A stretch of DNA of 64,000 bases, taken from Chloroflexi bacterium OLB13. GTDB lineage: Bacteria > Chloroflexota > Anaerolineae > Aggregatilineales > Phototrophicaceae. The stretch covers positions 1 through 64,000 of the forward strand of contig JZRA01000047.1 in the NCBI GenBank assembly GCA_001567485.1, written 5' to 3'. The notes under the pieces were generated by a model. It ran no database searches. It saw nothing but the letters and a program-made list of their open reading frames with translations, and had not been told where the DNA came from. Below, piece by piece: positions 17,674 to 23,789 of this stretch. Each line of letters opens with the position of its first letter. The stretch's first letter is position 1. Position numbers and translations under genes: made by a program.

Positions 17674-17960
17674 TGCTTCGGTCACTGTCAGACTATCCAG
17701 CACAAGTGTCAAGCGCCGGCAACCCATAGGGGCACAACCAACTCCTCTGGTCGTGCGACGCGGACTAGGTCGCCAATATTGCCTCGTGGGACGAACCCGC
17801 ACTACGGCGCTTCTCCACTACCCGTGGCACCTCGCCTACGTCGAAGGGGAACAGCCCCTGCGTGATGCGTGTGGCAACTAAACCCCGCAAGGTATGTTGC
17901 CCGCTTTGTGTGCAACAGGATGGAGGTGCGGTAACGTCCCGCCTCACGCCCTCGTTTCGG
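17674..17960. other. Intergenic stretch with no feature recognised
   Basis: It lies between the TPR pseudogene and the rep gene, whose 3' ends converge. A 60-codon minus-strand frame (17765-17947) has no ribosome site or known similarity, and no terminator hairpin stood out. Confidence 0.4.
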
Positions 17961-19061
17961 CTAACATCCAGCAGCGCCGAGCCTGTGCTCGACCTTCGTC
18001 ACCGCAACCGATCCTTCGTTGCCAAGAACCTCGCGGCTTGCGAACGCCACCAGATGCCGCTGTGTGCTGGTGAGGACCGAATACGTGCGCGGATCCCCGA
18101 CCTCGATTGTCAGAACACCGTCCTCGAGACTGACGGCGGTCGCCATCCGGCTGAGTCGGCCCAGCTGCGGCATCCGGTCGCAGATTGTCCGCCACGCGAC
18201 CGCCGCGGGATCCGACCTGTTCGGTGCTGCGCCAGCGTCGCGCACAAGATCGGGCGGCGGCCAGACGATGTCCGTCGCTGTGTGAGCGGCTTCGCTCTGC
18301 GGGACAGGAATCGGTTCAAACCTGATCGGCAAGATCTTCCGTTCGCCGGCGCGACCAGTCTGCTTCCACGCGCGCAGGATCCGGCGCACGTAAGCGAGGC
18401 TGCGCTTCTCGTAGATCACCGCTTCTTGAATCGCGTCGCGAACCCATCCGGAACCGCAGTCCTTGACCAGGTCTGTGACGACCTGCATGGCCATTGCAGT
18501 CAGCGCGCCGATGTTTTCCTGATAGTCACTAAGCACGGATTGAAGCTCAGGATCGGCGGATGCGGGCGCGGGCGCGGGCTCGCGCGCGTTCTGGATCTCT
18601 TGAGTCTTATTTCTCTGAGTCTGATTCTTTGATTCTGGTTCGGGTCCAAAATCTGCACCACCGTGGTTCAGAATTTGCACCACCGGTAGTGCAGGATCTT
18701 TACTACCGTGGTCCAAACCGTGTACCAGGGGTGGTACAGCAATTGCACCACGTGGTGCATAGATTTGACTCCCCTCGCCGCAGATCGTGTACCGGTTGCT
18801 AGTCAGATCGCCCTGACCGCTCGGCTGCGCCTGCTTGCACAGATAGCCGAGCTCGATGAGCGCCTTCACTGCGCTGATCGCCGACGTACGGCTGGTGTTG
18901 GCGTCGCGAGCGATCGTGGCATAGCTCGGGAATGCGGACGCGGTGTCGCTGCCGAGGCGTCGGGCGATGACGGCATAGATGCGCAGCTGGACCGCGGTCA
19001 GCCGCGGATCGAGCAGGACGGAATCCGGGATGCGCGTGAACGGAATGGTCGTCGCGCTCAT
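17961..19061 (-). CDS. Plasmid-type replication initiator: N-terminal winged HTH plus DnaD-like domain
   Basis: 366 residues from ATG 19061. Residues 5-95 form a winged helix (LTAVQLRIYAVIARR, then SYATIARDANTSRTSAISAV) of the HTH_36 type found in plasmid and element replication proteins. After a low-complexity linker, residues about 180-240 (YQENIGALTAMAMQVVTDLV...VRRILRAWKQ) look like a DnaD/DnaB-like domain that loads helicase. The last 80 residues (WRTICDRMPQLGRL...GVLTIEVGDPRTY) resemble the DnaA N-terminal domain, an unusual addition. Its ATG overlaps the stop of a 44-residue ORF. With parAB 0.4 kb upstream it forms a replicon-like unit. Confidence 0.7.
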   Translation of the reverse strand: MSATTIPFTRIPDSVLLDPRLTAVQLRIYAVIARRLGSDTASAFPSYATIARDANTSRTSAISAVKALIELGYLCKQAQPSGQGDLTSNRYTICGEGSQIYAPRGAIAVPPLVHGLDHGSKDPALPVVQILNHGGADFGPEPESKNQTQRNKTQEIQNAREPAPAPASADPELQSVLSDYQENIGALTAMAMQVVTDLVKDCGSGWVRDAIQEAVIYEKRSLAYVRRILRAWKQTGRAGERKILPIRFEPIPVPQSEAAHTATDIVWPPPDLVRDAGAAPNRSDPAAVAWRTICDRMPQLGRLSRMATAVSLEDGVLTIEVGDPRTYSVLTSTQRHLVAFASREVLGNEGSVAVTKVEHRLGAAGC

Positions 19062-19192
19062 GACGCACCGCCGATCGGCGCGGTGTTCTCAGATCGATCG
19101 TGGCGAGCGTTCGGTTCGCGATTCGTCCAGTTCGGCACGATCGGACCATCAGATGGCAAACAGGCACGGGGCAGTAGCAGGTCGACGGACAT
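19058..19192 (-). CDS. Small protein upstream of rep, translationally coupled
   Basis: 44 codons from ATG 19192, with an excellent ribosome site (GGAGGG, 5 nt before the ATG) and a TGA that overlaps the rep start as ATGA. The peptide begins MSVDLLLPRACLPSDGPIV and has no recognised domain. The strong site and exact overlap suggest a leader peptide whose translation lets ribosomes start on rep, as seen in several plasmid copy-control circuits. The peptide itself may have no function. The coupling is visible; the role is inferred. Confidence 0.6.
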   Translation of the reverse strand: MSVDLLLPRACLPSDGPIVPNWTNREPNARHDRSENTAPIGGAS

Positions 19193-19266
19193 GTCAATCC
19201 CTCCAGCAGCAGGCAATGTGGAATAGGGGCCGCGTCGAAAAAACGCAGCGCGAATTCGGATGTCAG

Positions 19267-19295
19267 TTGCAGGAGGACAGGGGCTGTGCTACAGT
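19267..19295 (+). promoter_or_regulatory. Candidate promoter for a short antisense RNA
   Basis: TTGCAG (19267-19272), a 17-bp spacer, and TACAGT (19290-19295) on the plus strand fit a sigma-70-type promoter. It points away from rep, and a terminator ends about 70 nt downstream. Confidence 0.5.
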
Positions 19296-19322
19296 GTGAT
19301 TGTCTAGGTCACATGTAGCACA
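19285..19322. repeat. Inverted repeat over the antisense promoter
   Basis: TGTGCTACAGTGTGA (19285-19299) and TCACATGTAGCACA (19309-19322) are inverted copies with one base missing in the second. The repeat covers the -10 of the candidate antisense promoter, so it could be an operator for Rep or ParB, or a stem in a transcript. Confidence 0.55.
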
Positions 19323-19368
19323 GTGTTTCCCTGCCCACCTGCTTTCCTGCATGTGGGCCTTTTGTTTG
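19302..19368 (+). ncRNA. Candidate countertranscribed copy-control RNA
   Basis: A predicted transcript of about 67 nt begins some 7 nt after the TACAGT -10 box and ends in a strong intrinsic terminator. It contains no ORF and is antisense to the leader expected ahead of the small ORF and rep. This is the classic place for an antisense RNA that limits plasmid replication. It rests on promoter, length, terminator and position only; no homology is claimed. Confidence 0.45.
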
Positions 19369-19370
19369 TT
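19333..19370 (+). terminator. Intrinsic terminator of the candidate antisense RNA
   Basis: GCCCACCTGC (19333-19342) pairs with GCATGTGGGC (19349-19358), one mismatch in ten, 6-nt loop, followed by CTTTTGTTTG. It is a good rho-independent terminator for plus-strand transcription. Confidence 0.75.
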
Positions 19371-19412
19371 CAGGGCGGATCGCGTGCTCGTTTCATGCCG
19401 TTGCCTCCATAA

Positions 19413-19430
19413 TGTTTGCGCGCGCAAACA
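19413..19430. promoter_or_regulatory. Candidate parS (ParB binding) palindrome
   Basis: TGTTTGCGCGCGCAAACA is a perfect 18-bp palindrome just beyond the parB stop codon (19435). It keeps the outer TGTTT/AAACA halves of the chromosomal parS consensus around a GCGC core. No T-run follows on either strand, so it is not a terminator. Confidence 0.5.
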
Positions 19431-19434
19431 ATTT

Positions 19435-20628
19435 CTATTTCGCCGACAGAACCTGCAGCGCTTCCGAGATCACTCGCTGCAGCGCCTGCAATCGTGCGTA
19501 GGCAATATCCGCATCGCCCTCCTGCCGTATCAGCGCTCGCGCTACATCGTTCGCGGACATCGCCGTGACAGTCTGCGTTAGACGGGCCATCTTGACCGCC
19601 AAAGCCGGCAGCTTCTCCAAGAACTCATCGTTGTTGTCGCTCATATCGTTGGCCTCACACAGCTCCTTGACTTGCTTGCTGGATAGATTGTGGTCGATGA
19701 TCTGACGGACGACTTCTGCGTGATACTCGGGCGCCAAGCTCAAGACATGTCTCAGCTTGAACTCCTCGATGTTGTGCCGGTCTGCCAGCTCCAGCGCATC
19801 GTCTGACAATCGCAGAAGGTTCTTTGTCTGGCTGAAGTACGCTCTCTTCATCCCTCCCATGGCAGTGAGGATCACCTCAGAGAACTCACGTTTAGTGCGC
19901 AGGTCGAGGTCGAGTGCCTGCCGGTAGAATTCGTTGGTGACGGCGCCGTCCGGGATCTCGTAGCCATGCACGGTGAGCAGCAGAAGCGCGGCTTGCCTCG
20001 CCATGGCGACCGCCGAAAGCCCGCTGCGCGCCGTGTTCTCGCGTGCCTGCCGGAACACCGATGTGTTCTCGGTCGGGATCACGATGCATGGGATCATGCC
20101 GTCGCCGGAGTAGTTCGGGATGAAGTCGCGCAGCAGCCAGCTCGCCCAGTAGCGCCGCTCTCCGGTCTCGATCCGGAACTGCTGCACCACACCGTGCGAC
20201 ACATCGACCACGGTCAACGGATTGACCTGGCCGTCGTCGCGGATCGTGACGGCGAGGTTGACCAGATCGTGCAACAACTGTTCCTCCGGAGAGAGGAGGA
20301 CATCCGCGTCGTCGGGTGCGTCGTCATCGGGATTTGGCAGCAGCTCCAGCACATTGCTGAACGGCCGTCCGCGCTGCCGCGCCGAGACCTGTACCAGCTG
20401 AACCAGTCCGCGCAGGGCTTGAGTCGGGGTCATGCGTCCGGCGTGGAAGTCGAAGTGCAGATGCTCGGGCAGCACGCGCCGTGGCTGAATGGGATCTGGT
20501 CGCACCATCTCGAGCAACAATCGCTCGACGCGAAGGCCCGTATCGGTGAACTGTGGTTGTCCGCCTGCCAGCATGTCGGCGGTGACGCTGTCGAGGAGTT
20601 CGTCGATGCGGTGGCTCTGGCGTTTCAT
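19435..20628 (-). CDS. parB: ParB-like partition protein
   Basis: 397 residues from ATG 20628, which overlaps the parA stop (ATGA); upstream in-frame codons are ignored for that reason. Residues about 60-220 carry the ParB/Srx domain, with VRPDPIQPRRVLPE, INPLTVVD-like VNPLTVVDV and the CTPase/DNA-contact block IETGERRYWASWLL (the GERR box). A central helix-turn-helix region and a C-terminal dimerisation part follow. ParB loads at parS and, with ParA, separates sister copies. An insert of about 60 residues (RGRPFSNVLELLPNPDDD) makes it longer than chromosomal ParB and typical of plasmid or element versions. Confidence 0.85.
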   Translation of the reverse strand: MKRQSHRIDELLDSVTADMLAGGQPQFTDTGLRVERLLLEMVRPDPIQPRRVLPEHLHFDFHAGRMTPTQALRGLVQLVQVSARQRGRPFSNVLELLPNPDDDAPDDADVLLSPEEQLLHDLVNLAVTIRDDGQVNPLTVVDVSHGVVQQFRIETGERRYWASWLLRDFIPNYSGDGMIPCIVIPTENTSVFRQARENTARSGLSAVAMARQAALLLLTVHGYEIPDGAVTNEFYRQALDLDLRTKREFSEVILTAMGGMKRAYFSQTKNLLRLSDDALELADRHNIEEFKLRHVLSLAPEYHAEVVRQIIDHNLSSKQVKELCEANDMSDNNDEFLEKLPALAVKMARLTQTVTAMSANDVARALIRQEGDADIAYARLQALQRVISEALQVLSAK

Positions 20629-21452
20629 GCCGCACCGCCTGGCACAAGTGAATGAACGAGCTTGGCGATCACTGCCATATAGGCTTTGCTGGCGGGCGCG
20701 TTCGGATCGTACGTGAAGATGCTCTGATGGCACTGATGCGCGTACGAGATCGCCTCATTGACCGGCACGACGCCGAGCAGCAGCGGCCCCAGAACGCTGT
20801 GGGCCTTGAGCTCGTCAAGCAGGTACTTGTGTCCACGCACACGCGTGTTCATCTTGGTGACCAGGATGCCGCTGACGCGCAGATTGGGTTGCCGCCATCC
20901 GTCACGGATCTCGTTGATCTTGCCGATGACGCTCATCAGGCCGACCGTCTCAAGGTAGCGCGGTTCGACCGGCACGATCGCGTCGGTCGCGGTGATCAGA
21001 CCCATCTCCGTCATCAGCGAAAACGACGGCCGCGTGTCGATGACGATCGCGGCGTAGCGATTCGCGATCTGGTTGAGCGGGTCGGCGAGGCGGTACGGTG
21101 CGCCGGCCAGCCCGTTCAGTTCGCGTTCGGCGCCTTCCAGCATTGTTGAGGCCGGCAGGACGTGCAGGTCCGCGTCCCACGTCGACGGCACGATCGACCG
21201 CAGCAGCGTCTGCGCCGCGTTCTGCCGGTCGGCCATCAGGACGGTGTACAGGCTGTTGTCCGCGCCGTAGTCTTTGGTGCCGGTGGTGACCAGCGTGGCA
21301 TGCGCCTGGCTGTCGGTGTCGATCAGCAGCACGCGCGGGTTGGGTGCGCCGGCGTGTCGCAGCATCGAGACGATGCCGTAAGCCGTGTTGGTGGCGGATG
21401 TGGACTTCCCGACGCCACCCTTGTGGTTGGTAAATACGAAAACGCGAGTCAT
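20625..21452 (-). CDS. parA: ParA-type partition ATPase
   Basis: 275 residues from ATG 21452. Deviant Walker A KGGVGKST (residues 11-18), Walker A' VLLIDTDSQAHAT and Walker B-like VIDTRPSFSLMTEMG define the ParA/MinD family. There is no N-terminal HTH, so it is a type Ib-sized ParA that cannot regulate its own promoter by an added domain. It overlaps parB by 4 nt in one operon. It positions the DNA to which ParB is bound by forming ATP-dependent gradients on the nucleoid. Confidence 0.92.
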   Translation of the reverse strand: MTRVFVFTNHKGGVGKSTSATNTAYGIVSMLRHAGAPNPRVLLIDTDSQAHATLVTTGTKDYGADNSLYTVLMADRQNAAQTLLRSIVPSTWDADLHVLPASTMLEGAERELNGLAGAPYRLADPLNQIANRYAAIVIDTRPSFSLMTEMGLITATDAIVPVEPRYLETVGLMSVIGKINEIRDGWRQPNLRVSGILVTKMNTRVRGHKYLLDELKAHSVLGPLLLGVVPVNEAISYAHQCHQSIFTYDPNAPASKAYMAVIAKLVHSLVPGGAA

Positions 21453-21516
21453 GTGCTATACCTCTCGAACCCAACATCCTGTCGATTTCGCTGCGGCTGG
21501 CGAGTGCTTCCCGGAC

Positions 21517-21602
21517 CTGTGGTACAGTGGCATCCGGAAGCCTTGCTGACGCGAGCAGCGAGCTTCAAGGTGGGTGGGGGAGGGGCACCTCCTCCGCTCA
21601 CC
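21517..21602 (+). promoter_or_regulatory. Repeat of the TACAGT motif and strong hairpin ahead of parA
   Basis: CTGTGGTACAGTG (21517-21529) matches CTGTGCTACAGTG at 19284-19296 in 12 of 13 positions and the same orientation. Some 40 bp downstream, 21569-21602 folds into a long GC-rich hairpin (GGTGGGTGGGGGAGG against CCTCCTCCGCTCACC). It has no T-run. It may belong to the parA leader or to a second antisense RNA. Confidence 0.4.
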
Positions 21603-21650
21603 GCTAAAGCCGATTTTCGTTAGGGCAGACAGGAAAGCGGTTGTTGACGC

Positions 21651-22064
21651 TTATGGTAGGCAATTGAGGCGAGGAATTGAGCGAGGCTCAGACGCGTGTT
21701 GCGTTCGGATTGACTCCAGGCTGTGGAGCATGCGAAATCCGGCGTTCACACGAGCGCCGGATTTTTTTATTCCCTCGCGCCCGTAAGCGATCAGCGCGAC
21801 GGCACGCGCAAAATCCACAACGGATAGTGGCACGAACTGCGGCGCTTGCGTGACGAGTAGGTTTGAGAACCGAACCATCGCAGCCGTTCCACCCAACCGT
21901 TGGAGGTTGTAGATCGCCTCAACGAGGACAACATCCGGGATGAGCAATCCCGTTTTATGGATGGTGGCGAATGTTTTTGCCTTCTCATGGTTGCGGTCGT
22001 GCGGATAACCCAATGCAACGAGATAGCTGGCATCAACGAGAATCCCGGTCGTCTCGTTAGGCAT
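21651..22064 (-). CDS. VapC-like PIN toxin with altered C-terminus
   Basis: 137 residues from ATG 22064; an in-frame GTG at 22076 is less likely. The N-terminal PIN core is present: ILVDASYLVAL (first Asp), VVLVEAIYNLQR (Glu), and FVPLSVVDFARAVALIAYG. At the point where PIN domains continue with a D-x-x-I-x-A-x-A helix, the sequence changes to GREGIKKSGARVNAG. That stretch lies on the intrinsic terminator at 21736-21768. The third and fourth acidic ligands seem lost, so the RNase is probably inactive or the end was replaced. The start overlaps the antitoxin by 8 nt. Confidence 0.6.
   Translation of the reverse strand: MPNETTGILVDASYLVALGYPHDRNHEKAKTFATIHKTGLLIPDVVLVEAIYNLQRLGGTAAMVRFSNLLVTQAPQFVPLSVVDFARAVALIAYGREGIKKSGARVNAGFRMLHSLESIRTQHASEPRSIPRLNCLP
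21736..21768 (+). terminator. Strong intrinsic terminator
   Basis: AATCCGGCG (21736-21744) and CGCCGGATT (21755-21763) form a perfect 9-bp stem with a 10-nt loop, followed by a run of T. It would end a plus-strand transcript from around 21600-21730, where no gene was seen; direct repeats of ATTGAG and CGAGG lie at about 21663-21690. Confidence 0.75.
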
Positions 22065-22341
22065 CGCCCCCACCACTACTTTGCATGCGTTCCCACTTTT
22101 CGCGCAGGTGCTGCTGGAAATACGCGCGGCTGTTCAGTGATGCGTCGTCGTCGTCGATCCAGTCGATATCGGCGGCTTCCATACCCTCCGCGACCGTCAG
22201 CGCCCAGTGTCCGCTTGCTGCCGGCGCATAAGTATTGAGCAGCTCGCTGAATACGTCGTCCAGCGACCGACCCTGCCGTTCAGCCAGTGTTTCTAAACGC
22301 TCCACCAGATCGGAGCGCAGCGTAATTGTTCGGTCAGTCAT
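22057..22341 (-). CDS. Ribbon-helix-helix antitoxin partner of the VapC-like gene
   Basis: 94 residues from ATG 22341, with GGAGA upstream. Residues 3-40 (RTITLRSDLVERLETLAERQGRSLDDVFSE, read in two parts) look like a CopG/Arc-type ribbon-helix-helix. The acidic, helical C-terminus (DWIDDDDASLNSRAYFQQHL) is the usual toxin-wrapping part. The gene precedes and overlaps the PIN toxin gene on the same strand, the standard order of autoregulated VapBC operons. Confidence 0.72.
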   Translation of the reverse strand: MTDRTITLRSDLVERLETLAERQGRSLDDVFSELLNTYAPAASGHWALTVAEGMEAADIDWIDDDDASLNSRAYFQQHLREKWERMQSSGGGDA

Positions 22342-22505
22342 TAAGCTGGGTCTCCATCTCGTTTGGTTTCTATTATAGTGCATTTACGGCAGCGCGATGA
22401 TTTTCAGTTCAAATCCGCCGGTGATGAGTCGCGTCCACGCATTCACATCCAGATCGATCCTCAAAAGGGCAGTCCCACCTGCCGAGCGAAGCTTGCGATC
22501 GGACA

Positions 22506-22746
22506 TTACCCACTACATGCACGGCCCGCTGGGGATGTTCGCCCAGCGCAACCCGGACGCCTCATGGGACTGGATGCTGCACGATGGGCTGGGGAGCGTG
22601 CGCGGCGTGTTCGACGGGACGCTGCAAAGTGCGGCAGAGTACGATCCGTTTGGCGACCCGATTGTCGCGTCCAGCGGCACCGCCTACGGCTTCACCGGCG
22701 CGCTGACCGACGGCAGCGGGCTGGTGTACCTACGCGCGCGGTATAC
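22506..22746 (+). pseudogene. RHS core fragment 1
   Basis: About 80 codons read as RHS repeat-associated core: DWMLHDGLGSVRGVFDG, AEYDPFGDPIVASSG, TAYGFTGALTDGSGLVYLRARY. RHS proteins carry variable toxin tips just after the YLRARY segment; here the frame leaves the family at that point. No start or full protein is present. The last 110 bp are repeated at 23561-23672. Confidence 0.65.
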
Positions 22747-22818
22747 CTGTCCAAAACCTGCGCTACAATTGGAGTCAGACCAGAAGCCAGCGATCCGTTG
22801 CGAAAAGGCAGGCACATC

Positions 22819-23061
22819 ATGGACACCATCGGAGAGATGACATACGCCGAACTCCAGCGCCTGATTGACGAGCGGGTCAAGGCGCGCATAGCCGAAGTGA
22901 TCGGTCGGTTTGACGTGTCCGAGTCGGAGGTCGTGGCTGAAGGCGAGCCAGACCCTCACGCGTGGGAACAGGTCAAGCACGACATCGAGCAGGATCGGTG
23001 GATTCCGCCGCCCGGCGCAAAGTCGTCACTGCAGCTCCTCCGCGAAGATCGCGATCACTGA
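22819..23061 (+). CDS. Antitoxin of a VapBC-type pair
   Basis: 80 residues from ATG 22819. The short acidic protein (MTYAELQRLIDERVKARIAE, later WEQVKHDIEQDRWIPPPGA) has the length, position and proline/trypto-rich tail of VapB-like antitoxins that precede PIN toxins; the fold of its DNA-binding part is not clear. Its TGA overlaps the toxin ATG at 23061. The call rests mainly on the partner gene. Confidence 0.65.
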   Translation: MDTIGEMTYAELQRLIDERVKARIAEVIGRFDVSESEVVAEGEPDPHAWEQVKHDIEQDRWIPPPGAKSSLQLLREDRDH

Positions 23062-23483
23062 TGACGCTGTTGGTTGTCGACGCGAGCGTTGTCATTGAAT
23101 ACCTTATTCAGGGGCCGTACACGGATAGCGTGCGGGATTTCTTCGCGCATGTGGCAGCGGATGATCGGCTGCTAATCCCCGAGTTCGGGCTGCTTGAATG
23201 TACGAACGTGATTTGGAAACAGATCCGATTCAATCAGATGCCGGTGGACAATGCACAGACACTGGTCGGGCACCTGAGGCGGATGCCGCTCCAGCGCGTG
23301 CCGCTCAAATCAAGCCTCGATACGGCGCTCACTTTAGCGATCAGGCATACACTGTCGGTGTATGACTCGGCATACATTGCGATCGCCCAGCGAGCGGACG
23401 CGCCGCTTGTAAGTCTTGACCAATCCCAACGGCGTGCAGCCACGGCTGAAGGGGTATTGCTCGCTCCGGTTGGCGATCTCTAG
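23061..23483 (+). CDS. VapC-type PIN domain RNase toxin
   Basis: 140 residues from ATG 23061. All PIN acidic residues are visible: D7 (LLVVDASVV), the Glu in FGLLECTNVIWK, the Asp in VYDSAYIAIAQ and the final Asp in LVSLDQSQRR. It is therefore likely an active Mg-dependent RNase of the kind that cuts tRNA or rRNA loops. It overlaps its antitoxin gene by one base. The pair sits between two RHS fragments that share about 110 bp of direct repeat. Confidence 0.85.
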   Translation: MTLLVVDASVVIEYLIQGPYTDSVRDFFAHVAADDRLLIPEFGLLECTNVIWKQIRFNQMPVDNAQTLVGHLRRMPLQRVPLKSSLDTALTLAIRHTLSVYDSAYIAIAQRADAPLVSLDQSQRRAATAEGVLLAPVGDL

Positions 23484-23517
23484 TTGCATGTTGCATATTG
23501 CACTTCCACACGAGACA

Positions 23518-23677
23518 GTCTACAACCCGGCGGGCCGCGTGACGACGATTCACCACCACAGCGCGGCAGAGTACGATCCGTTTGGCGAGCCGATTATCGC
23601 GCCCATCGGCACCGCCTACGGCTTCACCGGCGAGCTGACTGACGGCAGCGGGCTGGTGTATCTGCGCGATCCGCGGA
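23518..23677 (+). pseudogene. RHS core fragment 2
   Basis: Encodes YNPAGRVTTI, then SAAEYDPFGEPIIAPIG and TAYGFTGELTDGSGLVYL, so it is the same part of an RHS core as fragment 1. It has no start codon and ends in unrelated sequence before the sensor kinase gene. Confidence 0.6.
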
Positions 23678-23789
23678 CGTGGAACGGCTGCGCGTGGGTC
23701 GAGGGGAATGTGATCGCACGAATCGCCATGTCGAGGCTCGCTATCACATCCTCCAGCGTTACGTCAAGCATGTGAGACGGTTTGCGAAC

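Noticed and set aside
17765-17947. 60-codon minus-strand frame before the rep 3' end
   Set aside because: No ribosome site, no known similarity, and composition like random GC-rich sequence.
19413-19430. Palindrome as parB terminator
   Set aside because: No T-run follows it in either direction, while its outer bases and position fit a ParB site better.
21569-21587. G-quadruplex before parA
   Set aside because: The G-tracts pair perfectly with the C-rich stretch downstream as a hairpin, and only three tracts have three or more G.
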